A stretch of 64,000 nucleotides of DNA. It comes from Branchiostoma floridae (taxonomy: Eukaryota; Chordata; Leptocardii; Amphioxiformes; Branchiostomatidae). The translations under genes were made by a program, and so were the position numbers. Below, one piece after another: positions 25,372 through 36,010 of the stretch (the stretch's first letter is position 1; each line of letters begins with the position of its first letter). The stretch lies in contig NW_023365738.1 of assembly GCF_000003815.2 (NCBI RefSeq), positions 62,001 through 126,000 of the forward strand, given 5' to 3'. Below the pieces are notes generated by a model. It was not told where the DNA came from. It did not search any database and saw only the letters and a program-made list of their open reading frames with translations.

Positions 25372-28300
25372 ATGACTGGTACTTTCATCCTTGGGTTGAA
25401 GCTCGTTCTTTTGCTGTCCTGGCAGTGTGTCCATTGCGACCAAGCTCTCAAGGGAGCCGGAGAGATATGCCAAGCGGGTAAGTTCAGTGACACACAATGT
25501 AATGCTCGCAGAAATCGGCCCACTTGTAAATGTTCTACTTTCTGAGCTAGTCTAGTAGATCTCATCACAGTAGTTGATTGCAAACGTCACATTTTGACAA
25601 TAAAAGTGTGTAGAACCACAAGATTTTCGTCAACAGCATTTTTGCTTAAAATTCAAAATACGTTATCCAACTTTATTTTATTACCGAAGTGTCCTTTTCA
25701 TGTGTAGAAAAACATAGTCTTCATTTATCACGTTCTACTATTATGACTACACTACGCTTCGGTCAAGTATTAGGCCAAAGAATGATTTTCTTTGTTTCAG
25801 ACATCGACTATTTTCTTACAATTAGAACCCCATACTACAAAAATTACTCTTTCAAAACATCATATGCGAAATACAATAATAATAAGCCATAAATGTATGG
25901 CTCTTCTCTCGCACAAAAGCTTCTTCATACCAAATTTCCGGTCATCTCAGCAGTAACATAGAGAGTACCAAAACATCCAAACAGACACATTAATTCATAG
26001 TTAGGATAAACGCATTTTGATTCATAGTTAGGAAATCCTGTTCTTCAACTAGATCTCTTTTACATATCAATTCACATCTGGGATATAAAGCCCCTCTCCA
26101 ACAAGACCCCTTCAGTGTCATTGACGAAAACTAACAGATGCTAGTTGAAACCTCTGACCGTTTCCAAAACCATATCCAGTTGCTTGAGTATCTGCTTTAT
26201 GGCGTATCTTATTACCTGGATATCTAACCTGCATCGACGTAGACACACATACACTAGACATAGCCTACTCGGCAAAAATTGATAGGTATCAACCCTCTCT
26301 TTCTAAATGTTTAGACATCGACGAGTGTTCCTGTAACAACGGTGGATGTGAACATTACTGCCACAACACCCATGGCAGCTACTTCTGTTACTGCCAGCCA
26401 GGGTACCAGCTGTCAGGGACATCGCATTGTGTCGGTGAGTAAAATTCTATACATATGCTATTATATAGCAGAACACAGGATATGAAAACACAAATATCAT
26501 GTTGATCTCTAGCTCCTTACTGAGCTAAAACTGCAGCGAGATCACTTTCCTTTTTACATGCATGTTGTTCACATAGAAACACATACAAGCAAGCTATAGC
26601 TAGCCTAGTCAGCATTATCCGCTGGTCGGCGTTGGGGTGCTTTTGTCTGCCCATCTGATTATCCTAGCCTCTACCAGGCTCCGTGGATCGGTGGTCTAAT
26701 TGTAGATATTGGACAAATATAGAGTGGCGTCGGGCATGGCGTAACTGGCAGAACGTTCGGTTTGGAATCTAAATCTAAATCTAGAGGTCATGAGTTAGAT
26801 CCCCGCTGTACCGTCGAGGTAGTGCCCTTGGGAAAGGCACTTTACATTATACAAGACCTTCCTCACTTCACCCAGGTGTAAAAATGACTTCAGTTGGGAA
26901 GGTAAATGACTACCTTTACCTTCCGTCTGTATTGTGTACGTGGCACTGTTAATATTTGCAAAAACTTGAGTGCAGTGCCACATTTTCCTCGTCTTTCTAA
27001 AAGCAAATAGAAAAAAATAGAGAGAGAGAGTCTATAGTACGTAGAGTGTTTTTACTAGCCGGCCGACTTCTTTAGCGTACTATTGACTCTATATTTGTTC
27101 AATTTCTACAATTAGACCACCGATCCACGGAGCCTGGTAGACTATGATAAGCCGGCCTTTCGAGATTTCGATGCTAATGCTTGTAGCTGGACTTGTGAGT
27201 TTATGCCAACGCGATGAAACGCAGCCCGACCCCGTAAAAATTCCCCCGACCTGCGCTTATTACCTGGACGGGCCGGCTACCCCTACAGCGCCCATTGGTA
27301 TGGTCATCAGCTGGCTAAAGCAAGCAGGCACAGACAACATAACCATCCTGGCGAAGAAAAAAAAATACCACCCTGTCGGATAAATATTGAGCTATATCGT
27401 GGATTTTATAATGTACATGTACAAACAAGTGGACACACACAAACACACGTGCATACATAGTCATTAACCATACAAGCAGCGTTCCCGCCAGGCATACGTC
27501 TTTACGTCTTTGGACGCATCTTTTTCTGGAAAGACGCACTCGGCTCAGCTGAATGCGTCCATAAAAAATTCCGAAAGAAAGGCTGACCTGTACCACCAGT
27601 GTACAAAATGTATCTGGAATCTTTTAAAAAAATCTGTCTTTATAAGAAGGAATCCTACCTTTACAATTTATACTTCAAATTCTTCACTTTCCGGTCATCC
27701 CAGTAGTCTGAGCATGGGGCGGAGGGCGGCACGTTTTACAACTAGCGAATCCATGTGCAACACACCCTGCCACGCGCCAGTCTGAGCCGTCCGTTGCGCA
27801 ATGTAATTTTTTGTAGTCCGTGAAATACATCTGACAGTCAGCATTCTTTAACACTCGAAGAAATCTTATGCAGATTTTATATTCTGATATTAACATAATA
27901 CTAACTTGTCCTCATTTTCACGTATTTGTTAAAGATTTGTGGGCAATACAAGTATTGAACGAACAAACTGTTCTGAGCGAGTGCTGCACATCTTAACAAA
28001 AGTTCTCACGCTGTGGGCAGATGATTGGCAGTCGGTATTTTTGACAACAGGCCGCCGGCGCCATGCAGTCCAGATTGGCCACCAGGTCCAAATCCAATCA
28101 ACTTAATAACCAATCAGCATTCGATAAATGTAATGTTACACTCTGTCATTGGTCACCGGGAAAAAAAGTTGCCGACTATTAGCGCACGTGATGTTGGTAG
28201 CCGCCCCTGTCGTCTGGAAACTTGTGTTTCTTCCCTAGCTGCTAACAATTTACTATTAAAGTTTCCCCATTTATCCAAGTTAAAAAAACGTGCGCGGTAA

Positions 28301-31300
28301 ATAAGTGAAGAATTCAAAACTATACACTTTATTTCTTATTTACAAAATTCCTTTTGTTTCAAAAAGACAAAAAATTTGCGGCAGAAAAGGGGCCGCAATA
28401 TTGTTGTCAGGCGTCGATCGAGTCGGTTGTGCACTAGCATTGGCCTCCGTGGCACATGGCGCGGCACGCCCCCCTCCCCAGATGGATCGTCGATCGCAGC
28501 GCCCAGCACGCTGGGACGTCTTTCTGGCTACTCCTTCAAGGCTACACCGGCACTGATCACTGCCAAAGAGGCAGCAGATCGTCCTCCTTCGAGTAATGTA
28601 TAACATCCTTGGTCTATCTAAAAAGAAATCCAACCAAAGATTTCACTCCGAAAACGGGGTTACCCGAGGTCGCAGGAAACAAACGCACGCTCGTAGAAAA
28701 TGACGGCGCGGCCTTGTAAAACCCCACCGATTCGAAAAATTTGAGTAAAATCATCGGGCAAAATAGAAAAAAACACAAAGTGTGATGGAGCCGTTATTTT
28801 ATCGTCTCGGAAAACTACTGTATTTGATGCGGGAGGGCGCAACATCGATCGCAGGAGGTAGACATTTTTTTATTCAATGACGGAAAAAAATTGGCAGAGG
28901 GTGGTCGTCGATAACTGAAAATGGGAGTAAAAGAGGCAACCGACGTCCAATCTCAAGTGCATGATTATCCTCTCAAATTGCAGGAAATTGTGTTCTAGAG
29001 GGTTTGAAATTCAAATTTTCCCGGGGGAGCATGCCCCCGGACCCCCCTAGAATGCGAGCGCCTGCGGCGCTCGTCTCGCGCCTCCGGCGCTCATTACGCC
29101 CCTCCCAAATATTTGGACGCATACTTTCAAGAACCTGGCGGGAACGCTGCATACAAGTAAAATCTGTACCTCTGTCTTCTGCTTACATGTATCATGTACA
29201 TATTATGTTCGTGTCTTATAGATATTAAGCTTAGGCCTACTCTGTCTGGGCGCATAAAGCATCACACACGTTGATAAAATGTTACTCATACATTCATTCA
29301 TTCATTTAATCATTGATAAGTTATCACAAGAATTGTTTTCCCACCTCCCATTCTCACAAATATGTATCCTTTGTACCAGTGATGATAGATGTAGACAACT
29401 GCACCCCAGGAGCCTGCGAAAACGGTGGTACGTGTATCGATGGCCTCGACACCTTCATCTGTGTGTGTCCACCTGGCTTCAATGGAGAGCAATGCCAAAC
29501 GGGTGAGTTCAACAACACTTGGCACTTAACCATGAAATGCTTACGGCTTCCAGTCCACCGTCCAATGCTATGATTGCTGTGACTACTAGTAAAGTTACTA
29601 TAAAAAACGATAAATTGAACTCGTAGTGTGATAGACTGTAGCCATGAATACATTGTCCAAACATTTCAGCTTAATCATTCTTTCGTACCACATGTAGCCC
29701 ATGGATTATACATATAGTTTGGTTATCTTTAACCCTCAAGCACCCGACCTTTTTTTGCGACTAAAATGACCGAGTGGGGTCCAAACGGACCCCAAAATGT
29801 TTTGTTCATAAAATCTCAGTGCCATTTCTTATCGGCGATCATTGTATATACATTGCTTCGTCAATGTAAGAGGAAGATTTTGAAATGTTAAGGTGTTGCT
29901 AATTCCAACTCATTATCATAATTTATGCAAAAGTTCAGAAGGACCACGTTTTGCACTAAACCTATTCCGACCAGATAGTGGAATTTTGAGGCCCTCAGCA
30001 ACACTTACGTCGCACAACTCATGAACGGCTAGAGCTAAAGCTACGAAATTTGGTAATTTATCACAAAATAATGTTTGCAAAAGTTTTTGGTCAATAAAGT
30101 AAGTTTATCATTTTCGGAGGTTGCCATGGCAACCATATTCTAACAGGCATATTTTTACCAAAATTTGACAATTTCAATTTAAACAAGGTTTTCTTGGTAA
30201 ACTACACCTGTTTTCTGACAACAATTAAATTCTATGAAATTCAATGTTATTTTCAGGACTTAAAATTTATAATTTATGCTAATTTCATGACGTCATTGGT
30301 CAAAATCCAAGATGGCCGCCCTGATTAGGCAAATGACGTCATAATGTCGTCACATTACATGTTGATGACACAGAAATCTTTGTGATGATTTAGGTTTACA
30401 TTCTTATTATTGTCTGAAAGTTTGGTAGTCATACTGTAAGTGGTTAAGGAGTTAGCCTCCAAAGTTTGTTTTAAAAACTGCACATTTTTGCTGGGGTCCG
30501 TTTGGACCCCAGAGGGACTGAACACAAACTTTCTTTATCATTTCCACATTATTGTACCAATCTTTGCGAAAACTAAGGAGAATGTATAAGACATATTGAC
30601 TGACAAAGTCACGGAAGGATTTTTTCTTCAGATCAAAAATGTTCAAATGGCACTTCCAAATGTACGCCTGGGGTCCAAATGGACCCCACTCGGGTGTTTG
30701 AGGGTTAAAAACACTTTCACTCGTTACAGTTTATTTATCAAAGTCCGTGTCACGACATTGAAGGAGAGTCCTTTTCATGTGTGGCGAAGTCTTAACTTTT
30801 CACGTTATATCATTCATCACTTCATTTTTAGGTTCATTATAAGCGCAACGATTTGTTTTCTTTGATTCAGTTCATCAGAAATAGACGCTTTCTTGATCAG
30901 ACATTGAAAAAGAGTAACTTCCCCAAGACCACTTTTTCAAAAGTTTAAACAATTAGCATAACAGATATAGAAAATTGAATATCATTTTGTCATATAAAAA
31001 CCATAATCTCAAAGCAGATCATACTGTGGAATAAGATATTATCATGAGCTAGCTGAAGGAGTGTAGCCGGCCTAGGTGTCTGCATATTGGCGAAACACTC
31101 CTAGGCCTACGCACATTTCTTCGGCTAACCGCCGTAGGATCTGCTTGGAGATTATTGTAAAAATAATATACATGATACATGATAAAATCGAGGATATACG
31201 TACCAGCATACACATACTAGCGGCTTTTAAATCATAATTATCTTGACAAAGGTAAAAAAAAAGACATGTCAGCAGTTCATGCAAAATGGAACAGAATTCA

Positions 31301-32825
31301 TTTGACATAAGGCATAACAGAATATGACATTCCTTTTACCTATAGCGCCCTGTAGTGAAGATTACGACCCTCCCATCCATGGCGCCGTTGCCTGTGCGAT
31401 GATGGACGACACGACAGGGGCCATGTTCTGTACTGTCTTCTGTAATGGCGACAAGGAGTTTGCCATAGAACCTGCCCATGCGTACACGTGCCGGGCCGAT
31501 GGGCACTGGTTTGCTAACGATTACCTTGTGGTGGGCCAGAGCAGGCCTTGGCCAGACTGCACAGGTACGATTTCAAAATCTATCTTTTAAGTCAACAAAG
31601 AACAGCTCTTATCCCATATTGCCATTAGCAGCATAGATCTTAAATGGCTGTTGCCAACAGCACTTTATTGCTTGAAACACTATGTCACTGGCATCCGTGT
31701 TTGAATCTGTTTTATCATTTTATACGAATGCGATAGCGATTAAGCGTCGAATGGTAAGGCTAGCGGAAAAGGGATCGCGAGGTCCGGGGTTCGATTCTAG
31801 GCTAGGGAGCTGTGTCACTGGGAAAGGCACTTAACACGTTGTCTTTCCTTACTCCACCCAGGTGTAAAAGTGGTTATCTGGCTTCGGTTGGGGAGGTGAA
31901 AAGGTGGTGGTAGAAAAGGGATGGGGTCCACCATCCAAATTGAATACTGGTATTTTTTATTCAAACGTAGAACAGGTTGATTTGCTGGTGTATTGTTATG
32001 TCTTTTTATGTATTCCTGTTTCAGTATATGTTGTATGCAATTCATGCACCCGATCCACATAATTAGATAGAATTATCATATAGCCAGTCGCCGCGGACCA
32101 ATCAGAAGGCCCCGTTCCACGTTGGTTATGACGCCGTAACACGTAGATTCAGGCCAGGCAGGTGGGTATCGCTCCCCTGATTGGTCAGAAAGAATCGACA
32201 CCGGTGCCGGTGTCGATTCATTCTGACCACTGGAATGCTTTGTACAGTGTGCAGTCCATGTTAGAGTTAATCCAAAAATTATTATTGTTCTCATTCCTTC
32301 AAATTTATTGAATATGTACAACTATAACTTAGGATTGAATAGCAACACACTTGTCCCAGCAGAAGGGAATTTGTCANNNNNNNNNNNNNNNNNNNNNNNN
32401 NNNNNNNNNNNNNNNNNNNNNNNNNNNNNNNNNNNNNNNNNNNNNNNNNNNNNNNNNNNNNNNNNNNNNNNNNNNNNNNNNNNNNNNNNNNNNNNNNNNN
32501 NNNNNNNNNNNNNNNNNNNNNNGCTCACTCGGTGGTTTATTCGGTGGTTATCGCACCTGACCAGGGATTATCTCACCTCGGGCCGGGGCATTAACCCTTT
32601 AATATTAACTTTGTTTCGGATTTTAACGCAGGAAGGTACCGTCCCGGACGCCCCCACATGGCAGGAGACGTCCACTACTTCTACGGGACTGACTGTTCCA
32701 GTAGCACAGCCGAAATCATCTCCAACTTCCAACAGCTTTTCAGCCAGCTGCAATCCGCACAACTAGGTGGAGCCATCACAGCCGACGTCAGCAACGTGGT
32801 GGTGAAGTGTGGAGTTACGGCTTGA
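25372..32825 (+). CDS. P1: secreted EGF-EGF-CCP-Y protein (250 aa)
   Basis: Five coding exons, all with GT-AG introns and phase 1 joints: 25372-25477 (signal peptide, [17 protein letters not shown] core), 26315-26434 ([15 protein letters not shown]), 29389-29502 (EGF, CENGGTC / CPPGFNGEQC), 31346-31564 (six-cysteine CCP-like, MFCTVFC / PWPDC) and 32632-32825 (module Y, RPGRPH / IISNFQQLF, stop TGA). The exon lengths sum to 753 bp with no break. The TGA lies where gene L continues for ~100 more residues. The joint after it (32839/32840) reads GAG|GCAAGG, a GC-AG type donor, where P3 has GAG|GTGAGT. The 3' UTR exon starts at 33567. Introns hold a SINE, a hAT-like and a piggyBac-like element. 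Extracellular, ligand unknown. Confidence 0.82.
26659..27150. mobile_element. Terminal-inverted-repeat element in P1 intron 2, carrying a SINE
   Basis: The left arm ACCAGGCTCCGTGGATCGGT, continuing GGTCTAATTGTAGA..T..ACAAATATAGAGT, is repeated in inverse orientation at 27084-27150. The outer ends are about TTATC.TAG. No transposase is present. The interior is taken up by a tRNA-derived SINE. P3 lacks the element at the equivalent intron. Target duplication not resolved. Confidence 0.75.
26726..26990 (+). mobile_element. tRNA-derived SINE (copy 1)
   Basis: An A-box-like TGGCGTAACTGGCAGAACG and a B-box-like GGTCATGAGTTAGATCCC are followed by a conserved body: GGGAAAGGCAC, TCACTTCACCCAGGTGTAAA, TTCAGTTGGGAAGGTAAA. 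The same body is in the SINEs at 31735 and 47685. It resembles a core widely shared among invertebrate SINEs, though I cannot name the family with certainty. Confidence 0.7.
27477..29149. mobile_element. Non-autonomous hAT-like transposon with 8-bp target duplication
   Basis: Left end CAGCGTTCCCGCCAGG, right end CCTGGCGGGAACGCTG, exact inverse complements starting with CAG. Both are flanked by CATACAAG (27469-27476 and 29150-29157). An 8-bp duplication with CAG-type ends is the hAT signature. The paralogous P3 intron retains a single uninterrupted CATACAAG (near 46110) followed by related sequence: an empty site. The 1673-bp interior is CpG-rich with no transposase-like frame. Confidence 0.92.
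29733..30704. mobile_element. Non-autonomous piggyBac-like element with TTAA duplication
   Basis: Left end CCCTCAAGCACCCGA, right end TCGGGTGTTTGAGGG, each bordered by TTAA (29729-29732, 30705-30708). TTAA plus CCC termini is diagnostic of piggyBac. Three GGGGTCC....GGACCCC palindromes mark the subterminal regions. P3 has one intact TTAA at the matching site (CTTTAAATACACTTT, ~46735), an empty site. No transposase coding. A truncated relative is at 16166-16394. Confidence 0.92.
31735..31920 (+). mobile_element. tRNA-derived SINE (copy 2) in P1 intron 4
   Basis: A clear B-box GGTTCGATTC (31788-31797) is followed by the GGGAAAGGCACTTAACACG and CTCCACCCAGGTGTAAA body and GGTTGGGGAGGTGAAA. The same SINE is at the same intron position in P3 (47685), so it was inserted before the P1/P3 duplication. 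Confidence 0.8.
32183..32228. repeat. Near-perfect 46-bp palindrome
   Basis: GGTCAGAA.GAATCGACACCGG, a two-base centre, then the inverse complement with one mismatch. It lies in P1 intron 4, just left of an assembly gap. It may be a foldback element end or an extrudable cruciform. Confidence 0.75.
32377..32522. other. Assembly gap (146 N) in P1 intron 4
   Basis: Run of N between the palindrome and the module Y exon. It does not touch a coding exon. Confidence 0.95.
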
Positions 32826-32943
32826 CAGGGCCATGCGAGGCAAGGTTCATTTTCCTTATCATTGTTTTACAGGGGGGAGGGCAAGGAGGACATCAACACG
32901 TACGTGACACTCAGGCATGTAGCAAATTATATGATATATATAT

Positions 32944-33173
32944 GTGACTACTTTTTAAAGGTAAACACACGTACTTCCAAATTTTCGATGACTATCAGTC
33001 CATCTTGCTCACGGAGTGATCCAGTTCTCGTGAAAGTTGCGAGAACTAGGTCAAGGCTTGCTAGTTCTCGCAACTCTCGCGAGAACTGGGTCACTCCGTG
33101 AGCAAGATGGACAGATAACTATCGAAAATTTGGAGGTGCTAGGTACATGTGTTTATCTTTCACAAGTAGTCAC
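32944..33173. mobile_element. Foldback element with ~110-bp arms
   Basis: From GTGACTAC at 32944, the arm CACACGTAC, CCAAATTTTCGAT, CCATCTTGCTCACGGAGTGA, CCAGTTCTCG is followed by its inverse complement, ending GTAGTCAC at 33173. Almost the whole 230 bp is one hairpin. P3 lacks it at the equivalent place (~48730), so it was inserted after duplication. Confidence 0.85.
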
Positions 33174-33234
33174 TTCTTGATTAAAAGAATCTATTAACTG
33201 TGTGCATATGTGACTAATCAATCTTTTAAACGAC

Positions 33235-33380
33235 AGAGCAAGGACGTTATGTCATGTCTTTGTCAGAGGAAGCTCATTCGATTCGGTCGCTACGCAATAC
33301 CAAATTCGTAGTGACCGATTGGAATTCTAAGCTTTTTCTGACAGTGAAACCAGTACAAACTTCGGAACATTTCAATACGT
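33235..33380 (+). pseudogene. Relic of a LINE reverse-transcriptase C-terminus in P1's last intron
   Basis: Degenerate sequence matching P3 48822-48995, where the translation is clearer. In P1 it carries stops and frameshifts. Presence in both copies dates it before the duplication. Confidence 0.55.
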
Positions 33381-33566
33381 TGCTTGGTTATATCACTATT
33401 TTTTGTCATGAATAAATACATACATAATCTGGTGAAATAAATTTAGAATTAATTTTCATTTTGGACTGCTTTTTTATGTGTCCATTATCTGCCCGTTCTG
33501 ACCTGATGACGAAAATGATACGTGTTGTGTTGTTTTCATTAATAATCTTATTTTGATATATTACAG

Positions 33567-33760
33567 AAACCAACAAACAAACAGGGCGGACGAACCCGAA
33601 ACCCACATCGACACACGAGAAAAGCACCTATCTGCAACTTAGCTCATCTTTCAGCACTAGTACAAAGACGCTACGCTACGAAGGCAACAACAAGAAACTG
33701 CAACTGCTCGCTTGCTTATTTTCCCAAGAAACAGAAATAAAGAGCTTAACTTCAAAATCT
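33567..33760 (+). other. P1 3' UTR exon with polyadenylation signal
   Basis: Acceptor ATATTACAG at 33558-33566, then a block strongly similar to P2 38430-38625. Shared landmarks: CACGAGAAAAGCACCTATCT, CTTAGCTCATCTTTCAGCAC and an AATAAA at 33736-33741. It is downstream of the TGA stop, so I call it 3' UTR. One frame is open through it in both copies. Confidence 0.65.
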
Positions 33761-34280
33761 CAAATGTTCTCGTGTTGTCATTGTTAAATATCTGATTACT
33801 TTAAAACTGGTACTCAACGTGTATTAGTCTTTAAGCCCCAAAATGATAATTCTGCACCCAACAATTATGTACAAACGTGTAACTACATATGAAATGTAGT
33901 TAAAGCTGTTTGAGCAAGTTTAAAGCATTGTCCCGAGGATGCAGTTTCTAGAGTGCTTATACGCCAAAAAGCAATTACTTGAGCAACAGGATATGATTTC
34001 GGAAACAGTCAGATCTACAATCTTTCGCCAGTGACTCTGAGATCCGTTAACAAGCTAGTTTTATACCCTAACTATGAATTGATATGCAAAGAAGGTAAAT
34101 ACACGTTTTTTAATAGTCCAATAGGGAGCAAGGGTAAGAAAAGTTAAGGTTAACGTTTCTGATTGTTTATCCAGTTGGTTGAGTAACTGTTTTTGGAGTA
34201 TCCTAGTACCTGGATGTCTAACCTTCGTTGACGTATCAACTAAATACCATCTCAGAGATGCACTCACTAAAGCAGTCCTT

Positions 34281-34398
34281 TGAACCAGATAAATGATGCC
34301 CTGATCGACAGGTGCATTGGTAGCTACCCACAGTGTTCACACAGTTGTCACGGGCTGCAATCTCCATTGTCCGTGGAGCATTCGTTAATGTCTGTATT
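34281..34398 (-). pseudogene. Decayed EGF exon between P1 and P2, opposite orientation
   Basis: The minus strand reads DINECSTDNGDC, then a frameshift, then DNCVNTVGSYQC, TCRSGHHLSGSKDC: an EGF_CA exon with one reading-frame break. Its orientation is opposite to P1-P3 and the same as gene L. Just to its left, 34160-34245 resembles P1 intron 1 sequence in plus orientation, which suggests a local rearrangement. Confidence 0.7.
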
Positions 34399-34949
34399 GG
34401 ACGAAATAATTTCCCATTGACAGTTCAGAAAAGAAAAACTATGCATCTCAAGAAATCAGCAACCAGAGATTACATTTGAGAGCTACAAAATGTGTGTGGT
34501 TTTGATATAGCTATTTCGTGTAATTGCTCATTGTGATATAGTAGTGGCGTGGTCATACATCTGGCCCTCATAGAGTTTGTTGCAGATACCTTTGTATTAC
34601 TAAAGTAGTACGTTCTGTTGCCAGCAAGCATGACTCGACATTCCTTTGCAATATAGCATTCGTCCAAACTAACTAACTAAGCAAGACTCTTGCAGTTTTT
34701 GGTGCTCTAACTCTGCGTTAACTTTGTAAACACTTAATTAACAGTCCTACTTGTTGCAACATTGTCAAGTTGTCAAACTACGTAATATGAAACGGATAGA
34801 ATTCTTGAATACAAAGCAATCAAAGAATTAATATCTTTTGATCATATTGAAATAAAATGCATCTACGTCCTGGATTTCACACATGTTGCCATCGCAAATA
34901 TTACATAGAATTTAAAAGTTACAATTTCAAATAGTGTTTTGCTTTTATC

Positions 34950-36010
34950 AAACTATAGTAGGATATGCAATGATGTGATATGGTCCAGATGTTTGCTTAT
35001 TGAGAAATGTCATCGGATATTTCATACATTTTGGATATCAAGTATATGGCTACTGCCGTCTTGGTATCCAATAAACATACATGTTTTTCAAACTAGAATG
35101 CGTGATGATATGTCAGGTCCCAGCAGTTTGTAATACAAAAGATCACAAAATAATGTTTTTATAACATGACGTTTCATCCTATATGTTAGGATACGGCTAT
35201 TCCCATCCTAGTATGCAATAAAATTCAACCTTTGTGCATTGTTTACAAACCAATCGTGGACATGTCGACATATGACATGATCAGGATATTTGCAATAAAA
35301 AATGTTACAAATTGTTTTATAATCAGTAGTTACGTCCTGGGTATGAAGTATGGGGCCCTTGCCGTCTTTGAATTCAATAAAATCCAACCTTTGAGCGGTG
35401 TTTACAAACCTATTGTGGACATATAGCCTTATGACACAATCAGGACAATTGCAATTTACAAACGCGGTTACAAATTGTTTTAAAATCTATACCTACGTCC
35501 TGGGTATCAAGTATGGGCACTTGTCGTCTTTGTATTCCTTAAAATCTTATTTATTACATGACATTTTGTCCTATATGTTAGCATGCAGCCACCTACCATC
35601 CTAGTATGCAATAACATACAACCTTTGCGCATTGTTTAAAAACCAATTGTGGACATATGACATGGTCAAGATGTTTGCAATGCAAAAATGTATTACTAAC
35701 AAATTGTTTTATAATCTGTATACCTACGTCCTGGGTATCAAGTATGGGGCCCTTGCAATAAGATTTCATCTTTTAGCAATGTTTGCTAACCTATCATGGA
35801 ATTTGTAACGATATTGCAGGATCCAGATATTTGTAATACAAAAAAGGTTACAAATGTTTTTAGTTTTTATAATAATATGTATCTATGTCTTAACTCTTGA
35901 GTAATATAAAATTGAATTTTCAGTGGTGTTTACAATCCTATTGCAGAATGTGTAATGACAAGGTCTTTCATATATTTGGAATAGAAAAGGTTACGCAATG
36001 TTTTTTTTCT
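34950..36010 (+). repeat. Degenerate tandem array B, ~160-bp units, upstream of P2
   Basis: Same unit as array A, with GTTTACAAACC, CAGGATGTTTGCAATACAAAA-type and TACGTCCTGGGTATCAAGTATGG variants repeated about six times. It is more degenerate than arrays A and C. Confidence 0.8.

Noticed and set aside
31735-31810. tRNA gene suggested by GGTTCGATTC
   Set aside because: The arms do not form a full cloverleaf and a SINE body follows; two more copies exist in the window.
33567-33760. 3' exon shared by P1 and P2 as coding sequence
   Set aside because: One frame is open in both, but both genes stop before it and AATAAA lies within it, so 3' UTR is the simpler reading.
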